Shown: positions 7,944-17,413 of the stretch, piece after piece
Numbering within the stretch: the first letter of the stretch is position 1
How the letters are laid out: the number at the start of each line of letters is the position of its first letter
From: Cellulosimicrobium funkei
Lineage (GTDB): Bacteria; Actinomycetota; Actinomycetes; Actinomycetales; Cellulomonadaceae
Direction: 5' to 3'
Length of the DNA: 64,000 nucleotides
Assembly: GCF_004519295.1 (NCBI RefSeq)
Contig: NZ_SOZH01000002.1
Span: forward strand, 1 to 64,000
Program-made: the position numbers and the translations under genes
The notes under the pieces: model-generated
Database searches by the model: none
What the model was told of the DNA's origin: nothing
What the model saw: only the letters and a program-made list of their open reading frames with translations

Positions 7944-9095
7944 GTGAGCACCGGGGCGGTCGACGGGCGCCGCGTCCTCGCGGCGCGCCTCGCCGCGCAG
8001 CGGCTCCGCTCGCCCGACCTGCCTGACGTGCCGACCGCCGTCGGGCACCACGTCGCGGTGCAGGGCCAGGAGTTCCACCCCGCCCTGTGGGGCCTCACGC
8101 GGCGGCTGCGCGCGGACGCGCGGCCGGGTGCGGCGGGCGCGGTCGCCGCGTGCGACCGCGGGGAGGTGCTGCGCACGCACGTGCTGCGGCCCACGTGGCA
8201 CCTCGTCCGGCCCGACGACGCGCGCTGGCTCCTCGAGCTCAGCGCGCCCCGCGTCCACCAGGCCAACGGGACGCTGTACCGGCAGGTGGGGACCGCCGGG
8301 CACGGGGCGGAGACCGACCTCGTCGTCGAGGCCGTGCAGGAGCGGCCCCGCACGCGCCGCGAGCTCGCGGGACTGCTCGCCGCGCACGGCCGCCCGCTCG
8401 AGGGCATCGCGCTCGGCTACGTGCTCATGCGCGCCGAGCTCGACCGGCTGCTGGTCAGCGGGCCGCTCGACGGCCGGCAGCAGACGTACGCCCCGTTCGA
8501 CGACCGCGTCCCGCCCGGCTACGGGCCGCTCGGCGAGCGGTTCGACCGGGACGCCGCGCTCGTAGAGCTGCTGCGCCGCTACCTCGCGAGCCGCGCGTAC
8601 GCGACGGTCAAGGACGTCGCCCAGTGGTCGGGTTTCACGCTGACGGACGTGCGGCGCGCGCTCGACCTGCTCGACGACGAGGTCGTGGCCGTGCCCGGGG
8701 CGGGTGCGCTCGACGGGCTGACGCTCTGGCGGCTCGCGGACCCCGGCGACCGGGTGCTCGACCCCGCGCCGTTCGTCGGTGCGCTCGCGCCCGACGGCGA
8801 CCCCGCCCGGCCGGTCGTCGACCTGCTGCAGAGCTACGACGAGCTCTTCCAGTCCTTCGGCGAGTCGCGCAGGGTCGTCGTGGCCGACGGCGTCGACCTC
8901 GGCGACCGGCTCGGGTCCTTCATCCATGCCGTCGCGGTCGACGGCGTCGTCGTCGGGCGGTGGCGCTGGGTCGTCGGGACGCGCGACGTCGTCGTCGAGC
9001 CGCAGTGGCGCCGCGCGCCGTCGCTCGCGGAGGAGGAGGCGTTCGCCGCCCAGGTGGACGCGGTCCGCACCCACTGGGGCACGCTCCTCGCGTGA
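7944..9095 (+). CDS. Winged-helix protein of the HTH_42/AlkZ-like family
   Basis: 383 residues matching the HTH_42 family, which includes the Streptomyces DNA glycosylase AlkZ and E. coli YcaQ that unhook damaged or crosslinked bases. Landmarks are the N-terminal HHVAVQGQEFHPALWGL, then THVLRPTWHLVRPDDARWLL and YLASRAYATVKDVAQWSGFTL (winged helix), with VVGRWRW near the C-terminus. Gln40-Gly-Gln42 stands where AlkZ carries its catalytic Q-hydrophobic-Q motif, with Gly at the middle position. The start is GTG 7944; no strong ribosome site is visible, so the exact start is uncertain. Glycosylase activity is possible but unproven. Confidence 0.75.
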   Translation: MSTGAVDGRRVLAARLAAQRLRSPDLPDVPTAVGHHVAVQGQEFHPALWGLTRRLRADARPGAAGAVAACDRGEVLRTHVLRPTWHLVRPDDARWLLELSAPRVHQANGTLYRQVGTAGHGAETDLVVEAVQERPRTRRELAGLLAAHGRPLEGIALGYVLMRAELDRLLVSGPLDGRQQTYAPFDDRVPPGYGPLGERFDRDAALVELLRRYLASRAYATVKDVAQWSGFTLTDVRRALDLLDDEVVAVPGAGALDGLTLWRLADPGDRVLDPAPFVGALAPDGDPARPVVDLLQSYDELFQSFGESRRVVVADGVDLGDRLGSFIHAVAVDGVVVGRWRWVVGTRDVVVEPQWRRAPSLAEEEAFAAQVDAVRTHWGTLLA

Positions 9096-9101
9096 CGAGC
9101 C

Positions 9102-9161
9102 GCCGAGCACGGGATCCGCGACCGGATCGGCCCCGAGACGGTCGCCCACCCCGTGCTCGAC
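9102..9161. repeat. Dispersed palindrome family B, copy 2
   Basis: 23-base arms at 9102-9124 and 9139-9161 match at 19 positions and carry the GCCGAGCACGGG core. It sits seven bases after the HTH_42 gene stop and 28 before the alditol oxidase start, between co-directional genes. Confidence 0.7.
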
Positions 9162-9189
9162 GGGGGCGGGCGGGCTAGAGGGTGGCAAG

Positions 9190-10491
9190 GTGGTGGGCGT
9201 GACGGACTTTGGCGCTCCGCGTCTCGCTAACTGGGCCGGGAACCTCACCTACGGGTCCTCCGGGGTCGCGCACCCCGTGAACCCGGAGGAGCTGGCCGAC
9301 GTCGTGCGGCGGTCGGCGCGCGTCAAGGCCCTGGGGTCGCGGCACTCGTTCGGGGACGTGGCGGACACGACGGGCACGCACGTCGTCCTCGACCGGTACG
9401 ACGACGGCCGCGCCCCCGTCGAGGTCGACCCGGCCTCGGGCGTGGTGTCGGTCGCGGCAGGCCTGCGGTACGGCGACGTGACGCGGCACGTCCAGGCGGC
9501 GGGCCGGGCGCTCGCGAACCTCGCGTCGCTCCCGCACATCTCGGTCGCGGGGTCGGTCGCGACGGCGACCCACGGCTCGGGCGACGTGGTGGGCTCGCTG
9601 GCGAGCGCCGTCGTCGGGATGGAGCTCGTCACCGGCGACGGCGAGCGCCGGACGCTGCGGCGCGGCGACGCGGACCTCCCCGGCGCGGTCGTGGCGCTCG
9701 GGGCGCTGGGCGTCGTGACGCGCGTCGAGCTGGAGACGGTCCCGACGTTCGACGTGCGCCAGGACGTGCACGTCGGGCTGCCGTGGGACGCGGTGACGGC
9801 GCACTACGACGAGATCACCGCGTCGGCGTACTCGGTGAGCCTCTTCACGGACTGGGGGCCCGACGGCGTGCAGCAGGTCTGGCGCAAGTCCCGCCTCGCG
9901 CCGGGGGAGCCCGGCGTGGCGCGGGCGGACCTCTTCGGTGCGGCGCCCGCCACGACGATGCTGCACCCCCTGCCCGGCATCGACCCCGTGCACTGCACGC
10001 CCCAGCTCGGCGCGCCCGGCCCGTGGAACGAGCGGCTGCCGCACTTCCGGCTCGACTTCACGCCGAGCAACGGCGCCGAGCTGCAGTCGGAGTACCTCGT
10101 GCCGCGCGCCCGGGCCCAGGAGGCGTTCGCCGCGATGCGCGACCTCGGCCCGCGCGTCACCCCGCTGCTCCAGGTGGGGGAGATCCGCACCGTCGCACCC
10201 GACCCCGAGCCGCTGTGGCTCAGCCCGTTCGACGGCCCGACCGTCGGCGTGCACCTCACGTGGAAGCCCCTGCCCGACGACGTCGCGCGCGTCCTGCCCG
10301 ACGTCGAGGCCGCGCTGCTCCCGCTGGGCGCGCGCCCGCACTGGGGCAAGCTCTCGCACGCGCTCGTCCACGACCCGGGCACCGTCGCGGCGCTCTACCC
10401 GCGCGTCGACGACTTCGGCGCGCTCGCGCAGCGCTACGACCCGCAGAGCCGCTTCCTCGGCGGGTACGTCGAGCGTCTGCTCGCGGGCTGA
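9190..10491 (+). CDS. aldO: Alditol (xylitol) oxidase, VAO-type flavoprotein
   Basis: 433 residues that follow the Streptomyces alditol oxidase AldO from end to end; these enzymes oxidise C1 of xylitol, sorbitol and related polyols with O2, yielding an aldose and H2O2. The N-terminal NWAGNLTYG and LGSRHSF place His52 at the position that carries the covalent FAD in AldO; LASLPHISVAGSVATATHGSG is the flavin-binding core. Catalytic counterparts are visible: Glu331 and Arg333 in GEIRTVAPD, His in VGVHLTW and Lys387 in PHWGK. The Asn-rich TPSNGAELQSEYL block is also conserved. Three in-frame GTG codons (9190, 9193, 9199) are possible starts; AGAGGG upstream best fits 9190. It is probably single-gene. 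Confidence 0.88.
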   Translation: MVGVTDFGAPRLANWAGNLTYGSSGVAHPVNPEELADVVRRSARVKALGSRHSFGDVADTTGTHVVLDRYDDGRAPVEVDPASGVVSVAAGLRYGDVTRHVQAAGRALANLASLPHISVAGSVATATHGSGDVVGSLASAVVGMELVTGDGERRTLRRGDADLPGAVVALGALGVVTRVELETVPTFDVRQDVHVGLPWDAVTAHYDEITASAYSVSLFTDWGPDGVQQVWRKSRLAPGEPGVARADLFGAAPATTMLHPLPGIDPVHCTPQLGAPGPWNERLPHFRLDFTPSNGAELQSEYLVPRARAQEAFAAMRDLGPRVTPLLQVGEIRTVAPDPEPLWLSPFDGPTVGVHLTWKPLPDDVARVLPDVEAALLPLGARPHWGKLSHALVHDPGTVAALYPRVDDFGALAQRYDPQSRFLGGYVERLLAG

Positions 10492-10619
10492 GCACCGCCG
10501 TCGGCTCGCACGGTGCCCGACTGGTCGTTACGGTCGTCCGAGCACCGAGAGGCTCGCCGCCGCGCCGACCCGCGCGGCGCCCGCGCGGGCACGGCACGAC
10601 AGAGGTACCGAGGAGAACT

Positions 10620-12266
10620 GTGGCAGCGACCGGCACGGCGGGCGGGGAGCCCGCGACGCAGCAGCCGCGCGAGGAGTGGACCGGGCAGGTCGGCTTCATC
10701 ATCGCGGCGATCGGCTCGGCGGTCGGGCTGGGGAACATCTGGCGGTTCCCCGGCGTGGCGTACGAGAACGGGGGCGGGGCGTTCCTCGTGCCGTACCTCG
10801 TCGCCCTGCTCACCGCGGGCATCCCCATCCTGTTCCTCGACTACGCGATCGGGCACCGCTTCCGCGGCTCGGCCCCGACGGCGTTCCGGCGGATCGCGCG
10901 GTGGCTCGAGGGTCTGGGCTGGTTCCAGGTGATGATCTGCTTCGTCATCGCGCTCTACTACACCGCGGTCATCGCGTGGGCCGTGAGCTTCTTCGTCTTC
11001 TCGTTCGACCTGCGCTGGGGCGACGACCCGGCCGCGTTCTTCACGGGCGACTACCTCCGGCTCGCCGACCCGGGCGTCAGCCTCGAGTTCGTGCCGGCGG
11101 TGCTCGTGCCGCTGGTCGCGGTCTGGGTCGTGACGATCGTCGTCCTCGCGCTCGGCGTGGCGAAGGGCGTGCAGCGCGCGAACACGGTCTTCCTGCCGCT
11201 GCTCGTCGTGGCGTTCGCGGTGCTCGTGGTGCGCTCGCTGTTCCTCGAGGGCGCGGCGGACGGGCTGAACGCGCTGTTCACCCCGGACTGGTCGGCGCTC
11301 GGCGACGCCAACGTGTGGATCGCCGCCTACAGCCAGATCTTCTTCTCGCTGTCGATCGCGTTCGGGATCATGGTCACGTACGCGTCCTACCGCCGACGCC
11401 GGTCCAACCTCACGACGCCGGGGCTCGTCGTCGCGTTCTCCAACTCCTCGTTCGAGATCCTCGCCGGCATCGGCGTCTTTGCGACGCTCGGCTTCCTCGC
11501 GCACGAGCAGGGGGTCGGCGTGGGGGAGCTCGAGGGCATCAGCGGGCCCATCCTCTCGTTCGTCACGTTCCCCGCGATCGTGTCGCAGATGCCGGGCGGC
11601 CCGATCTTCGGTGCGCTGTTCTTCGGGTCCCTCGCCATGGCGGGGTTCACGTCGCTGCTGTCCATCCTCCAGGTCGTGTCCGCGGGGTTCCAGGAGAAGT
11701 TCGGCTGGACCCCGCGACAGGCGTCCGTGCGCCTCGGCGTGGTGAGCGCGGTCATCTCCGTCCTGCTCTTCTCCACCACCACCGGCCTCGTCGCCCTCGA
11801 CACCGCCGACCAGTGGGCCAACAACATCGGCATCGTGGGGTCCGCCGTGCTCATGTCCGTCCTCGTGCTGTGGGTGCTGCGGCGCGGACCGGAGCTGCGC
11901 TACCACCTCAACGCCGTCTCGACGTTCCGCCTCGGCCCCTGGTGGCAGGTGCTCGTCGCCGTGCTGGCCCCGCTCGTGCTCGGCTACATGCTCGTGTCCA
12001 GGATCGTCACGCTCGTCGTCGACGGCTACGAGGGGTACCCCGCCTGGTACCTCGCGCTCGTCGGGTGGGGCGCGATCGCGTTCATGGTGCTCGCCGCGCT
12101 CGTGCTCACGGCGATGCGCTGGCGCCGCAGCCCCGACGACTTCGTCCCCTGGCCGCCGTACCCGCCGGGTGACGCCTCTGCAGGGCCGGGCCGGGCGCCG
12201 TCGGGCCGCGGGACGACGGGCCGCGCGACGGCCTCGACCGGTGCCGACGGGGAGGAGACCCGATGA
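10620..12266 (+). CDS. metP: Sodium-dependent amino acid symporter (NSS family), MetP-like
   Basis: A 548-residue neurotransmitter:sodium-symporter homologue with about 12 membrane helices. The NSS signature is complete near the N-terminus (IGSAVGLGNIWRFPGVAYEN), followed by GGGAFLVPYL. Later SLSIAFGIMVTYASY and FSNSSFEILAGIGVFATLGF form the sodium and substrate region. The downstream partner is a MetS-like peptide that overlaps it by four bases (ATGA); in Corynebacterium glutamicum MetP needs MetS and imports methionine and alanine. GTG 10620 is set by AGGAG at 10611-10615. The last ~50 residues are a low-complexity cytosolic tail. Substrate preference is inferred from the pairing. Confidence 0.85.
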   Translation: MAATGTAGGEPATQQPREEWTGQVGFIIAAIGSAVGLGNIWRFPGVAYENGGGAFLVPYLVALLTAGIPILFLDYAIGHRFRGSAPTAFRRIARWLEGLGWFQVMICFVIALYYTAVIAWAVSFFVFSFDLRWGDDPAAFFTGDYLRLADPGVSLEFVPAVLVPLVAVWVVTIVVLALGVAKGVQRANTVFLPLLVVAFAVLVVRSLFLEGAADGLNALFTPDWSALGDANVWIAAYSQIFFSLSIAFGIMVTYASYRRRRSNLTTPGLVVAFSNSSFEILAGIGVFATLGFLAHEQGVGVGELEGISGPILSFVTFPAIVSQMPGGPIFGALFFGSLAMAGFTSLLSILQVVSAGFQEKFGWTPRQASVRLGVVSAVISVLLFSTTTGLVALDTADQWANNIGIVGSAVLMSVLVLWVLRRGPELRYHLNAVSTFRLGPWWQVLVAVLAPLVLGYMLVSRIVTLVVDGYEGYPAWYLALVGWGAIAFMVLAALVLTAMRWRRSPDDFVPWPPYPPGDASAGPGRAPSGRGTTGRATASTGADGEETR

Positions 12267-12430
12267 CCACCTCGGCCGTGATCCTGCTCGTGCTCGCGAT
12301 CGTCGTCGTGTGGGGCGGGCTGCTCGTCGCGATCCTGCGGCTGCGCGCCCAGCCCGAGCGGGCGGACTACCCGCCCGGGGACGAGGACGACCACCGCGAG
12401 GACGAGGCGCCGGTCGAACGCGACACGTAG
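12263..12430 (+). CDS. metS: MetS-like small subunit of NSS transporter
   Basis: A 55-residue peptide: one N-terminal transmembrane helix (AVILLVLAIVVVWGGLLVAIL) followed by a short acidic tail (PPGDEDDHREDEAPVE). This is the layout of MetS-type methionine/alanine importer small subunits. Its ATG overlaps the symporter TGA, and GGAGGAG (12251-12257) lies five bases upstream inside the symporter gene, so translation is coupled. It is easily missed by gene finders because of its size. Confidence 0.82.
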   Translation: MTTSAVILLVLAIVVVWGGLLVAILRLRAQPERADYPPGDEDDHREDEAPVERDT

Positions 12431-12675
12431 CCCGCGCGGGCCCGCGCCGAGCGCGCCACAGGCGGGTGCGGTTCGTCACGGTTCGGCGTCGATGTCCCCG
12501 CCGGTTTGGTGAGCGGGGCCGAACGGCCCCACACTCGTGCGCAGGTGCCGCGCACCGCCGGGTCCTCTGTTCCCCGTACGTTCCTCTGCCCTCACGGGCC
12601 GGGTGCTGACGTAACACGACGGAGACGATCGGTGTCTACGCTGCCCCTGCCCGGCCCCCACCGATCGGAGACACC

Positions 12676-13626
12676 ATGCGTACGACCCCGCGCAAGCTCC
12701 CCCTCACCGGTCTCGTCGCGCTCGCCGCGACGAGCACCCTCCTGCTCGCCGCGTGCACCGACGCGTCCCAGACCGGGACGGACGGCAGCACGTCGGGCTC
12801 CGGTGACGAGACGTCGGCGGCGCCGTCGTTCGACCCGTCGACCATCGAGGTCGACGACGCGGCCGCCGCGCTCCTGCCCGAGGACGTCGCCTCCGCGGGG
12901 ACGCTCGTCGTCGGCTCGAACACCGAGTACGCGCCCGCCGAGTTCATCGACGCGGACGGCAAGACGCCCATCGGGTTCGACATCGACGTCATCAAGGCCG
13001 TCGGCGCGACGCTCGGGCTCGACGTCGAGGTCCAGTCGGCCGACTTCCCGGCGATCATCCCCGCGCTCGGCACCAAGTACGACGCCGGGATCTCCTCGTT
13101 CACCATCACGGAGGAGCGCATGCAGGAGGCGAACATGATCGCCTTCCTCAACGCGGGCTCCGCCTACGCGGTCGCGTCGGGCAACCCGGACGACATCGAC
13201 CCCGAGAGCCTGTGCGGCGTGACCGTCGCCGTGCAGACGGGCACGGTCCAGGACGAGGACATCGCCGTGCAGAGCCAGGCGTGCACCGACGCCGGCGAGG
13301 AGAAGATCGACATCCTCCAGTACGACTCGCAGTCCGACGCCACGACGAACGTCGCGGGCGGCAAGGCGCAGGTCCTCTACGCCGACTCGCCGGTGATCGG
13401 CTACGCCGTCGAGCAGACGGGCGGCCAGCTCGAGCAGCTCGGCGACGTGTTCGACAGCGCGCCGCAGGGCGTCGTCGTCGCGAAGGACGACACGGAGCTC
13501 GCCGCCGCGATCCAGGCAGCCCTGCAGTCGCTCATGGACAGCGGCCAGCTCGAGGAGATCCTCGGGGCCTGGGGCAGCGGCGACGCCGCCCTGGAGACGG
13601 CCGAGCTCAACCCGTCCGTCGGCTGA
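12676..13626 (+). CDS. Polar amino-acid ABC transporter substrate-binding lipoprotein
   Basis: A 316-residue family-3 solute-binding protein. The lipobox TLLLAAC places the lipid anchor at Cys27; a Thr/Ser/Gly linker follows, then the bilobed binding fold with LVVGSNTEYAPAEFID, IGFDIDVIKAVGATLGL and YDAGISSFTITEERM, which are typical of amino-acid binders. Cys residues near the hinge (ESLCGVTVAVQTGT and QSQACTDAG) may form a disulphide. It heads a three-gene transporter operon with permease and ATPase. The CGGAGACACC just before ATG 12676 supplies the ribosome site. Its AGACACC portion can pair with GGTGTCT 35 bases upstream, a possible but weak control on translation. Confidence 0.9.
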   Translation: MRTTPRKLPLTGLVALAATSTLLLAACTDASQTGTDGSTSGSGDETSAAPSFDPSTIEVDDAAAALLPEDVASAGTLVVGSNTEYAPAEFIDADGKTPIGFDIDVIKAVGATLGLDVEVQSADFPAIIPALGTKYDAGISSFTITEERMQEANMIAFLNAGSAYAVASGNPDDIDPESLCGVTVAVQTGTVQDEDIAVQSQACTDAGEEKIDILQYDSQSDATTNVAGGKAQVLYADSPVIGYAVEQTGGQLEQLGDVFDSAPQGVVVAKDDTELAAAIQAALQSLMDSGQLEEILGAWGSGDAALETAELNPSVG

Positions 13627-13661
13627 CGACCCCCTCGCCAGCCCCCGTCCGTCCCGCCGTC

Positions 13662-13688
13662 CCGCGGGCGCCCACCCGGCGCCCGCGG
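13662..13688 (+). terminator. Hairpin between binding-protein and permease genes
   Basis: An 11-bp perfect stem CCGCGGGCGCC/GGCGCCCGCGG with a 5-base loop, 36 bases after the binding-protein stop. It probably lowers read-through or stabilises the upstream mRNA so that binding protein exceeds permease. Confidence 0.5.
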
Positions 13689-13770
13689 CCGGCGGCCGGG
13701 ACGACCGCGCGGACGACGACGACCGCGCGGCCCGGCTCGTCCCCCGAGCCCCGACCCCCCGAGGTGCACC

Positions 13771-14778
13771 ATGACGACCGGTAGCTCCCCCCGCGGCGCC
13801 GCCGCCGGACCGGCCGACGACCCGGTCCCCGACCGCATCCACGCCGTCCCCGTCCCGCGGCCCGGGCGGTGGATCTCCGCCGCCCTGCTGCTCGTGCTCG
13901 CCGCGATGGCGGCCAACGCCCTGCTGACGAACGAGAAGTTCCGGTGGGACGTCGTCTGGCTGTACTTCCGCGACGTGACGGTCGTGCGCGGCGTGGGCTG
14001 GACGCTCGTGCTGACGTTCGGCTCGATGCTCATCGCGATCGTCCTCGCCGTGCTCCTCGCGATCATGCGGCGCTCGGACAACCCCGTCATGCGGTCGGTG
14101 AGCTGGGGCTACATCTGGTTCTTCCGCGGCACCCCGATCTACACGCAGCTCGTTTTCTGGGGCCTCATCTCGGTGCTGTACCCGCGCCTGAGCCTCGGCA
14201 TCCCGTTCGGGCCGGAGTTCTTCGAGTTCCGCACGGCGGACCTGTTCACCGCGTTCGTGTGCGCGCTCATCGGGCTCTCGCTCAACGAGGCGGCGTACCT
14301 CGCGGAGATCGTGCGCGCGGGCCTCGGGTCGGTCGACCCGGGCCAGACCGAGGCCGCGAAGGCGCTCGGCATGAAGGACGGCAAGATCCTCACGCGCATC
14401 GTGCTGCCCCAGGCCATGCGCGTGATCGTGCCGCCCACGGGCAACGAGACCATCTCCATGCTCAAGACGACGTCGCTCGTCCTCGCGGTGCCGTTCACGC
14501 TCGACCTGCAGTACTCGACGAACGCGATCGGCAACCGCCTCTTCCTGCCGATCCCGCTGCTCATGGTCGCCGCCATCTGGTACCTGCTCATCACGAGCGT
14601 CCTCATGGTCGGCCAGCACTACGTGGAGCGGTACTACGGCCGCGGGTTCGGCACGCAGGCGCCGACGCGGCGCCGCGGGCGCGGCCCGGGCGGGCGCGGC
14701 CGCAAGCCGAACCGGCAGGACCTCATCGCCGCGTCCGGCACGACGAAGGACGACCCCTTCCTGGAGGTGACCCCGTGA
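13771..14778 (+). CDS. Polar amino-acid ABC transporter permease
   Basis: 335 residues with a membrane domain of about five to six helices of the HisMQ type. The family signatures are visible: [20 protein letters not shown] at the start of the permease domain and the EAA cytoplasmic loop [20 protein letters not shown] that docks on the ATPase, then [18 protein letters not shown] ~60-residue cytosolic N-terminus and a basic C-terminal tail ([16 protein letters not shown]) extend the usual length. A single permease suggests a homodimer. Its TGA overlaps the GTG of the ATPase gene, indicating coupled translation. Confidence 0.9.
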   Translation: MTTGSSPRGAAAGPADDPVPDRIHAVPVPRPGRWISAALLLVLAAMAANALLTNEKFRWDVVWLYFRDVTVVRGVGWTLVLTFGSMLIAIVLAVLLAIMRRSDNPVMRSVSWGYIWFFRGTPIYTQLVFWGLISVLYPRLSLGIPFGPEFFEFRTADLFTAFVCALIGLSLNEAAYLAEIVRAGLGSVDPGQTEAAKALGMKDGKILTRIVLPQAMRVIVPPTGNETISMLKTTSLVLAVPFTLDLQYSTNAIGNRLFLPIPLLMVAAIWYLLITSVLMVGQHYVERYYGRGFGTQAPTRRRGRGPGGRGRKPNRQDLIAASGTTKDDPFLEVTP

Positions 14779-15617
14779 GCGGGACGCACGACACGGCATC
14801 CGCGGCGCCCCGGACCTCCCCGGAGGCGGGCCGCTCCACCGACGCCACCCCGATGGTGCAGGTCGAGGGCCTGCACAAGATGTTCGGCGACCTGCACGTG
14901 CTCAAGGGCGTGGACCTCGAGGTCGCGCGCGGCTCGGTGTGCGTCGTGCTCGGCCCGTCGGGCTCGGGCAAGTCGACGCTGCTGCGCTGCGTCAACGAGC
15001 TCGAGGAGATCACGGGCGGCCGCGTCCGGGTCGACGGCGAGCTCATGGGCTACCGCGAGGTCACCAAGGACGGCCGCACTCGCCTGCACCGCCTGCACCC
15101 CAAGGTCGTGGCGCGGCAGCGCTCGCGCATCGGCATGGTGTTCCAGCGCTTCAACCTGTTCCCGCACATGACGGCGCTCGAGAACGTCGCGGAGGCGCCC
15201 GTCCAGGTGCGCGGGCTGAGCAAGGCGCAGGCGCGGGCGCGCGCGTCCGAGCTCCTGGACCGCGTGGGCCTCGCGGACCGCGCCGACCACTACCCGGCGC
15301 AGCTCTCCGGCGGCCAGCAGCAGCGCGTGGCCATCGCGCGGGCGCTCGCCATGGATCCCGAGCTCATGCTGTTCGACGAGCCGACGTCGGCCCTCGACCC
15401 CGAGCTCGTGGGCGAGGTGCTGGCCGTCATGCGCGACCTCGCGCGGTCCGGCATGACGATGATGGTCGTGACGCACGAGATCGGGTTCGCGCGCGAGGTC
15501 GCCGACACCGTGGTCTTCATGGACGACGGCGTCATCGTCGAGCAGGGGACCCCGGAGCAGGTGCTCGGGGACCCGCAGCACGAGCGCACGCGGTCGTTCC
15601 TCGCCCACGTGCTGTAG
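14775..15617 (+). CDS. Polar amino-acid ABC transporter ATP-binding protein
   Basis: 280 residues, the ATPase of the preceding binding protein and permease. Walker [10 protein letters not shown] (60-68), Q-loop [11 protein letters not shown], signature LSGGQQQR, Walker [15 protein letters not shown] and switch His in [14 protein letters not shown] are all intact, and the sequence is of the GlnQ/HisP type. GTG 14775 gives a four-base overlap with the permease stop; the N-terminal 26 residues before MVQVEGL are low complexity, so ATG 14853 is an alternative. The transported amino acid cannot be read from sequence. Confidence 0.9.
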   Translation: MSGTHDTASAAPRTSPEAGRSTDATPMVQVEGLHKMFGDLHVLKGVDLEVARGSVCVVLGPSGSGKSTLLRCVNELEEITGGRVRVDGELMGYREVTKDGRTRLHRLHPKVVARQRSRIGMVFQRFNLFPHMTALENVAEAPVQVRGLSKAQARARASELLDRVGLADRADHYPAQLSGGQQQRVAIARALAMDPELMLFDEPTSALDPELVGEVLAVMRDLARSGMTMMVVTHEIGFAREVADTVVFMDDGVIVEQGTPEQVLGDPQHERTRSFLAHVL

Positions 15618-15712
15618 GCGGCGTCGCCCCGGCGCGGGACGCGAGATCGGCCCGGGCGTCCGAGGTCGGCCCTCCGTGGGTCGACCGGGGGGCGGTCGGG
15701 TCGATCCGGCGC

Positions 15713-15934
15713 TCAGCCGGCGCGGCGGCGGCGCGGGAGCGCGGGAGCGCCGTGCGCCGGCGCGAGGCGGGGCGAGAGCCCCGTGGGCCGGGCGACCGTG
15801 ACCATCTCCCCGCTGAGCGCCCGGCCGAGGTGGACGAGCGGCAGCATGTTCTCGTGCTCGACCACGAGGGCGTCGTAGATCGGGGTCTCGCTGTCGGGGG
15901 TGGGGGAGGAAGATCGCGTCAGCACGCCTCCCAC
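15713..15934 (-). CDS. Small hypothetical protein (~73 aa)
   Basis: A short frame with non-random content: TPIYDALVVEHENMLPLVHLGRALSG is followed by a basic Pro/Ala tail ending RRRRAG. I do not recognise the family. Two in-frame GTG starts are possible (15934 and 15925); GGGAGG lies just one base before the latter, too close for normal spacing, so the start is unresolved. It sits between the ABC ATPase gene (convergent) and a minus-strand membrane protein. Confidence 0.4.
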   Translation of the reverse strand: MGGVLTRSSSPTPDSETPIYDALVVEHENMLPLVHLGRALSGEMVTVARPTGLSPRLAPAHGAPALPRRRRAG

Positions 15935-16007
15935 TGTCGGTGAGGGACGTGTGTTCCGCGACCGGAAGCGGTGACGTGTCCGTGAGGCGTTCGTGGAGAC
16001 CGCCGGG

Positions 16008-17030
16008 TCACCAGCCCCAGCCGCCCCAGTCCCAGCCGCCCCCGCCGCCGTCCCCGTCGCCGCCGTCGTTCCCGTTCCCGCCGCCGTTCCCGGGGCCGTT
16101 CCCCGGACGGTCCTCCTCCTCGCGCTCGTCCTGCTGCTTCTGGCGTTCGTCGAGCTCCTGCGAGCGCTTCGACGCGTCCTCCTCGGCCTTCGCCACGGCC
16201 TCCTCGCGCTCCGTGAGCTGGGCCGTCGCGGCGTCGAGCTCGGCGCGCTGCGACTCGAGGTCGGCCCGCTCGGACTCGAGCTGCTCGCGCTCCGCCGCGA
16301 CCTCGCTCTGCACGCGCTGCGCCTCGGCCTGCTCGCGCTGCGCCTCGCCCTGCGCCGAGAGCGTGAGGCCGATGCCCACGAGCAGCCCGACCGCGACGCC
16401 CGCGAGACCGACCGCCGTCGGGACGACCCACCGCCGCCCCCGGTCCGGCGCATGGTCGCCGTCGTCGTCGGCCGCGGGCAGGGCGAGCGGCCCCACCGGG
16501 ATGACGCCGGCGGTCCCGGCCCGGGCCGGGACCGTCGGGGCTGCACCCGGGGTCGCGGACGGCGTCGGGCGGGCGGTGGGGACATGCGTCGCCGGGCGGG
16601 CGGCCGGGACGGGGACGGGCGACGGGCGCGCGGCCGGGTCGTCGAGCATCCCGCCGAGCGCGGGGAGGATCATCGTCGAGCTCGCCACGGGGTGGTCCTC
16701 CACGGCGCCCGGGGCCGGAGGGGCGGCCGGGACGGCGGCCGCGACGCGCGTCGCGTCGGCCTCGGGGCCGACCGCCGGCGTCGCGCCCGACGAGCGGGCG
16801 CGCAACGACCGACGGGTCGGCGCGCCGGACCCGACGGGCAGCGGCTCGGTGCTGTGCAGGACGGGTGCCTCCGGGGGCGGCACGGGCCCGGGCGCGGGGG
16901 CGGCGTCGTCGGCCCAGAACACCCACCCGGGCGGGGGCGGCGGCCAGGACGGGTCCGGGTGCCACTCGGTCGTCGGGGTGAAGCCCGCGGGCACGGGCCA
17001 CCCCGGCGGCGGTACGAAGCGCACGGCCAT
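16008..17030 (-). CDS. Single-pass protein with WPPPPPGW head and coiled-coil C-terminus
   Basis: 340 residues. The N-terminus repeats a Pro/Trp motif (PPGWPVPAGFTPTTEWHPDP, then WPPPPPGWVFW) similar to the DUF2510-type heads of actinobacterial membrane proteins. A long Ala/Pro-rich disordered stretch follows, then one transmembrane helix (VVPTAVGLAGVAVGLLVGIGLTL, ~205-228). Next is a highly charged, heptad-like coiled coil (~230-315, many EREQLESERADL-type repeats) and a Gly/Asn/Asp-rich tail ending in alternating W and G. The ribosome site GAAGGAGG lies before ATG 17030. It may be an envelope or division-associated scaffold; function is unknown. Confidence 0.65.
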   Translation of the reverse strand: MAVRFVPPPGWPVPAGFTPTTEWHPDPSWPPPPPGWVFWADDAAPAPGPVPPPEAPVLHSTEPLPVGSGAPTRRSLRARSSGATPAVGPEADATRVAAAVPAAPPAPGAVEDHPVASSTMILPALGGMLDDPAARPSPVPVPAARPATHVPTARPTPSATPGAAPTVPARAGTAGVIPVGPLALPAADDDGDHAPDRGRRWVVPTAVGLAGVAVGLLVGIGLTLSAQGEAQREQAEAQRVQSEVAAEREQLESERADLESQRAELDAATAQLTEREEAVAKAEEDASKRSQELDERQKQQDEREEEDRPGNGPGNGGGNGNDGGDGDGGGGGWDWGGWGW

Positions 17031-17413
17031 GGGTCCTCCTTCGGTGGCGCCCGCCGGGCGAGGGCGGGGGCGCCGGGAGCCGCGGGGCTCCCGGTCCGGC
17101 GCGGACGTGCCGCGGCGACGTCCGACGACGACGTCCGGGCGGGACGTCCGACGGGAACAGTAGGGGAGGCCCGCCCGTCGGCACGAATCGCCTCATCCCG
17201 GGCACGGGGCGGCCGCGGGCGGCGGGCGGGCGTGGACGCCGGGGGCGGCGGGCGGTCCCGGGTGCTCAGCGGGTGGTCGGTGGGCGCGGCGGGCGGAGGG
17301 GCCGGTGCGGGTGGGTGGCGCCGACGCGTGGGTGGCCGCTGGTAGAACGGACGCAGACCGACGGACGGTCGGCGGCGACGGCCGTCGGCGGCCGTCCCGA
17401 ACCGGAGGTGTGC
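17031..17413. other. Divergent intergenic region, no gene seen
   Basis: 383 bases between divergent genes. It must hold both promoters, but I see no convincing -10/-35 pair, long inverted repeat or small gene. GGAGG at 17404-17408 serves the plus-strand helicase gene. Confidence 0.6.

Noticed and set aside
9102-9161. Simple intrinsic terminator for the HTH_42 gene
   Set aside because: The arms share primary sequence with distant copies at 6228, 33572 and 35981, one of them inside a gene, so plain terminator selection does not explain it. Terminator activity is not excluded.
12613-12675. Riboswitch or attenuator before the amino-acid binding-protein gene
   Set aside because: A GGTGTCT/AGACACC pairing near the ribosome site exists, but there is no conserved aptamer-like structure.
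13869-15617. Single long frame joining the permease region to the ABC ATPase
   Set aside because: Its first part is out of frame with the permease, which is a clear family member in its own frame. The ATPase starts at GTG 14775, overlapping the permease stop.
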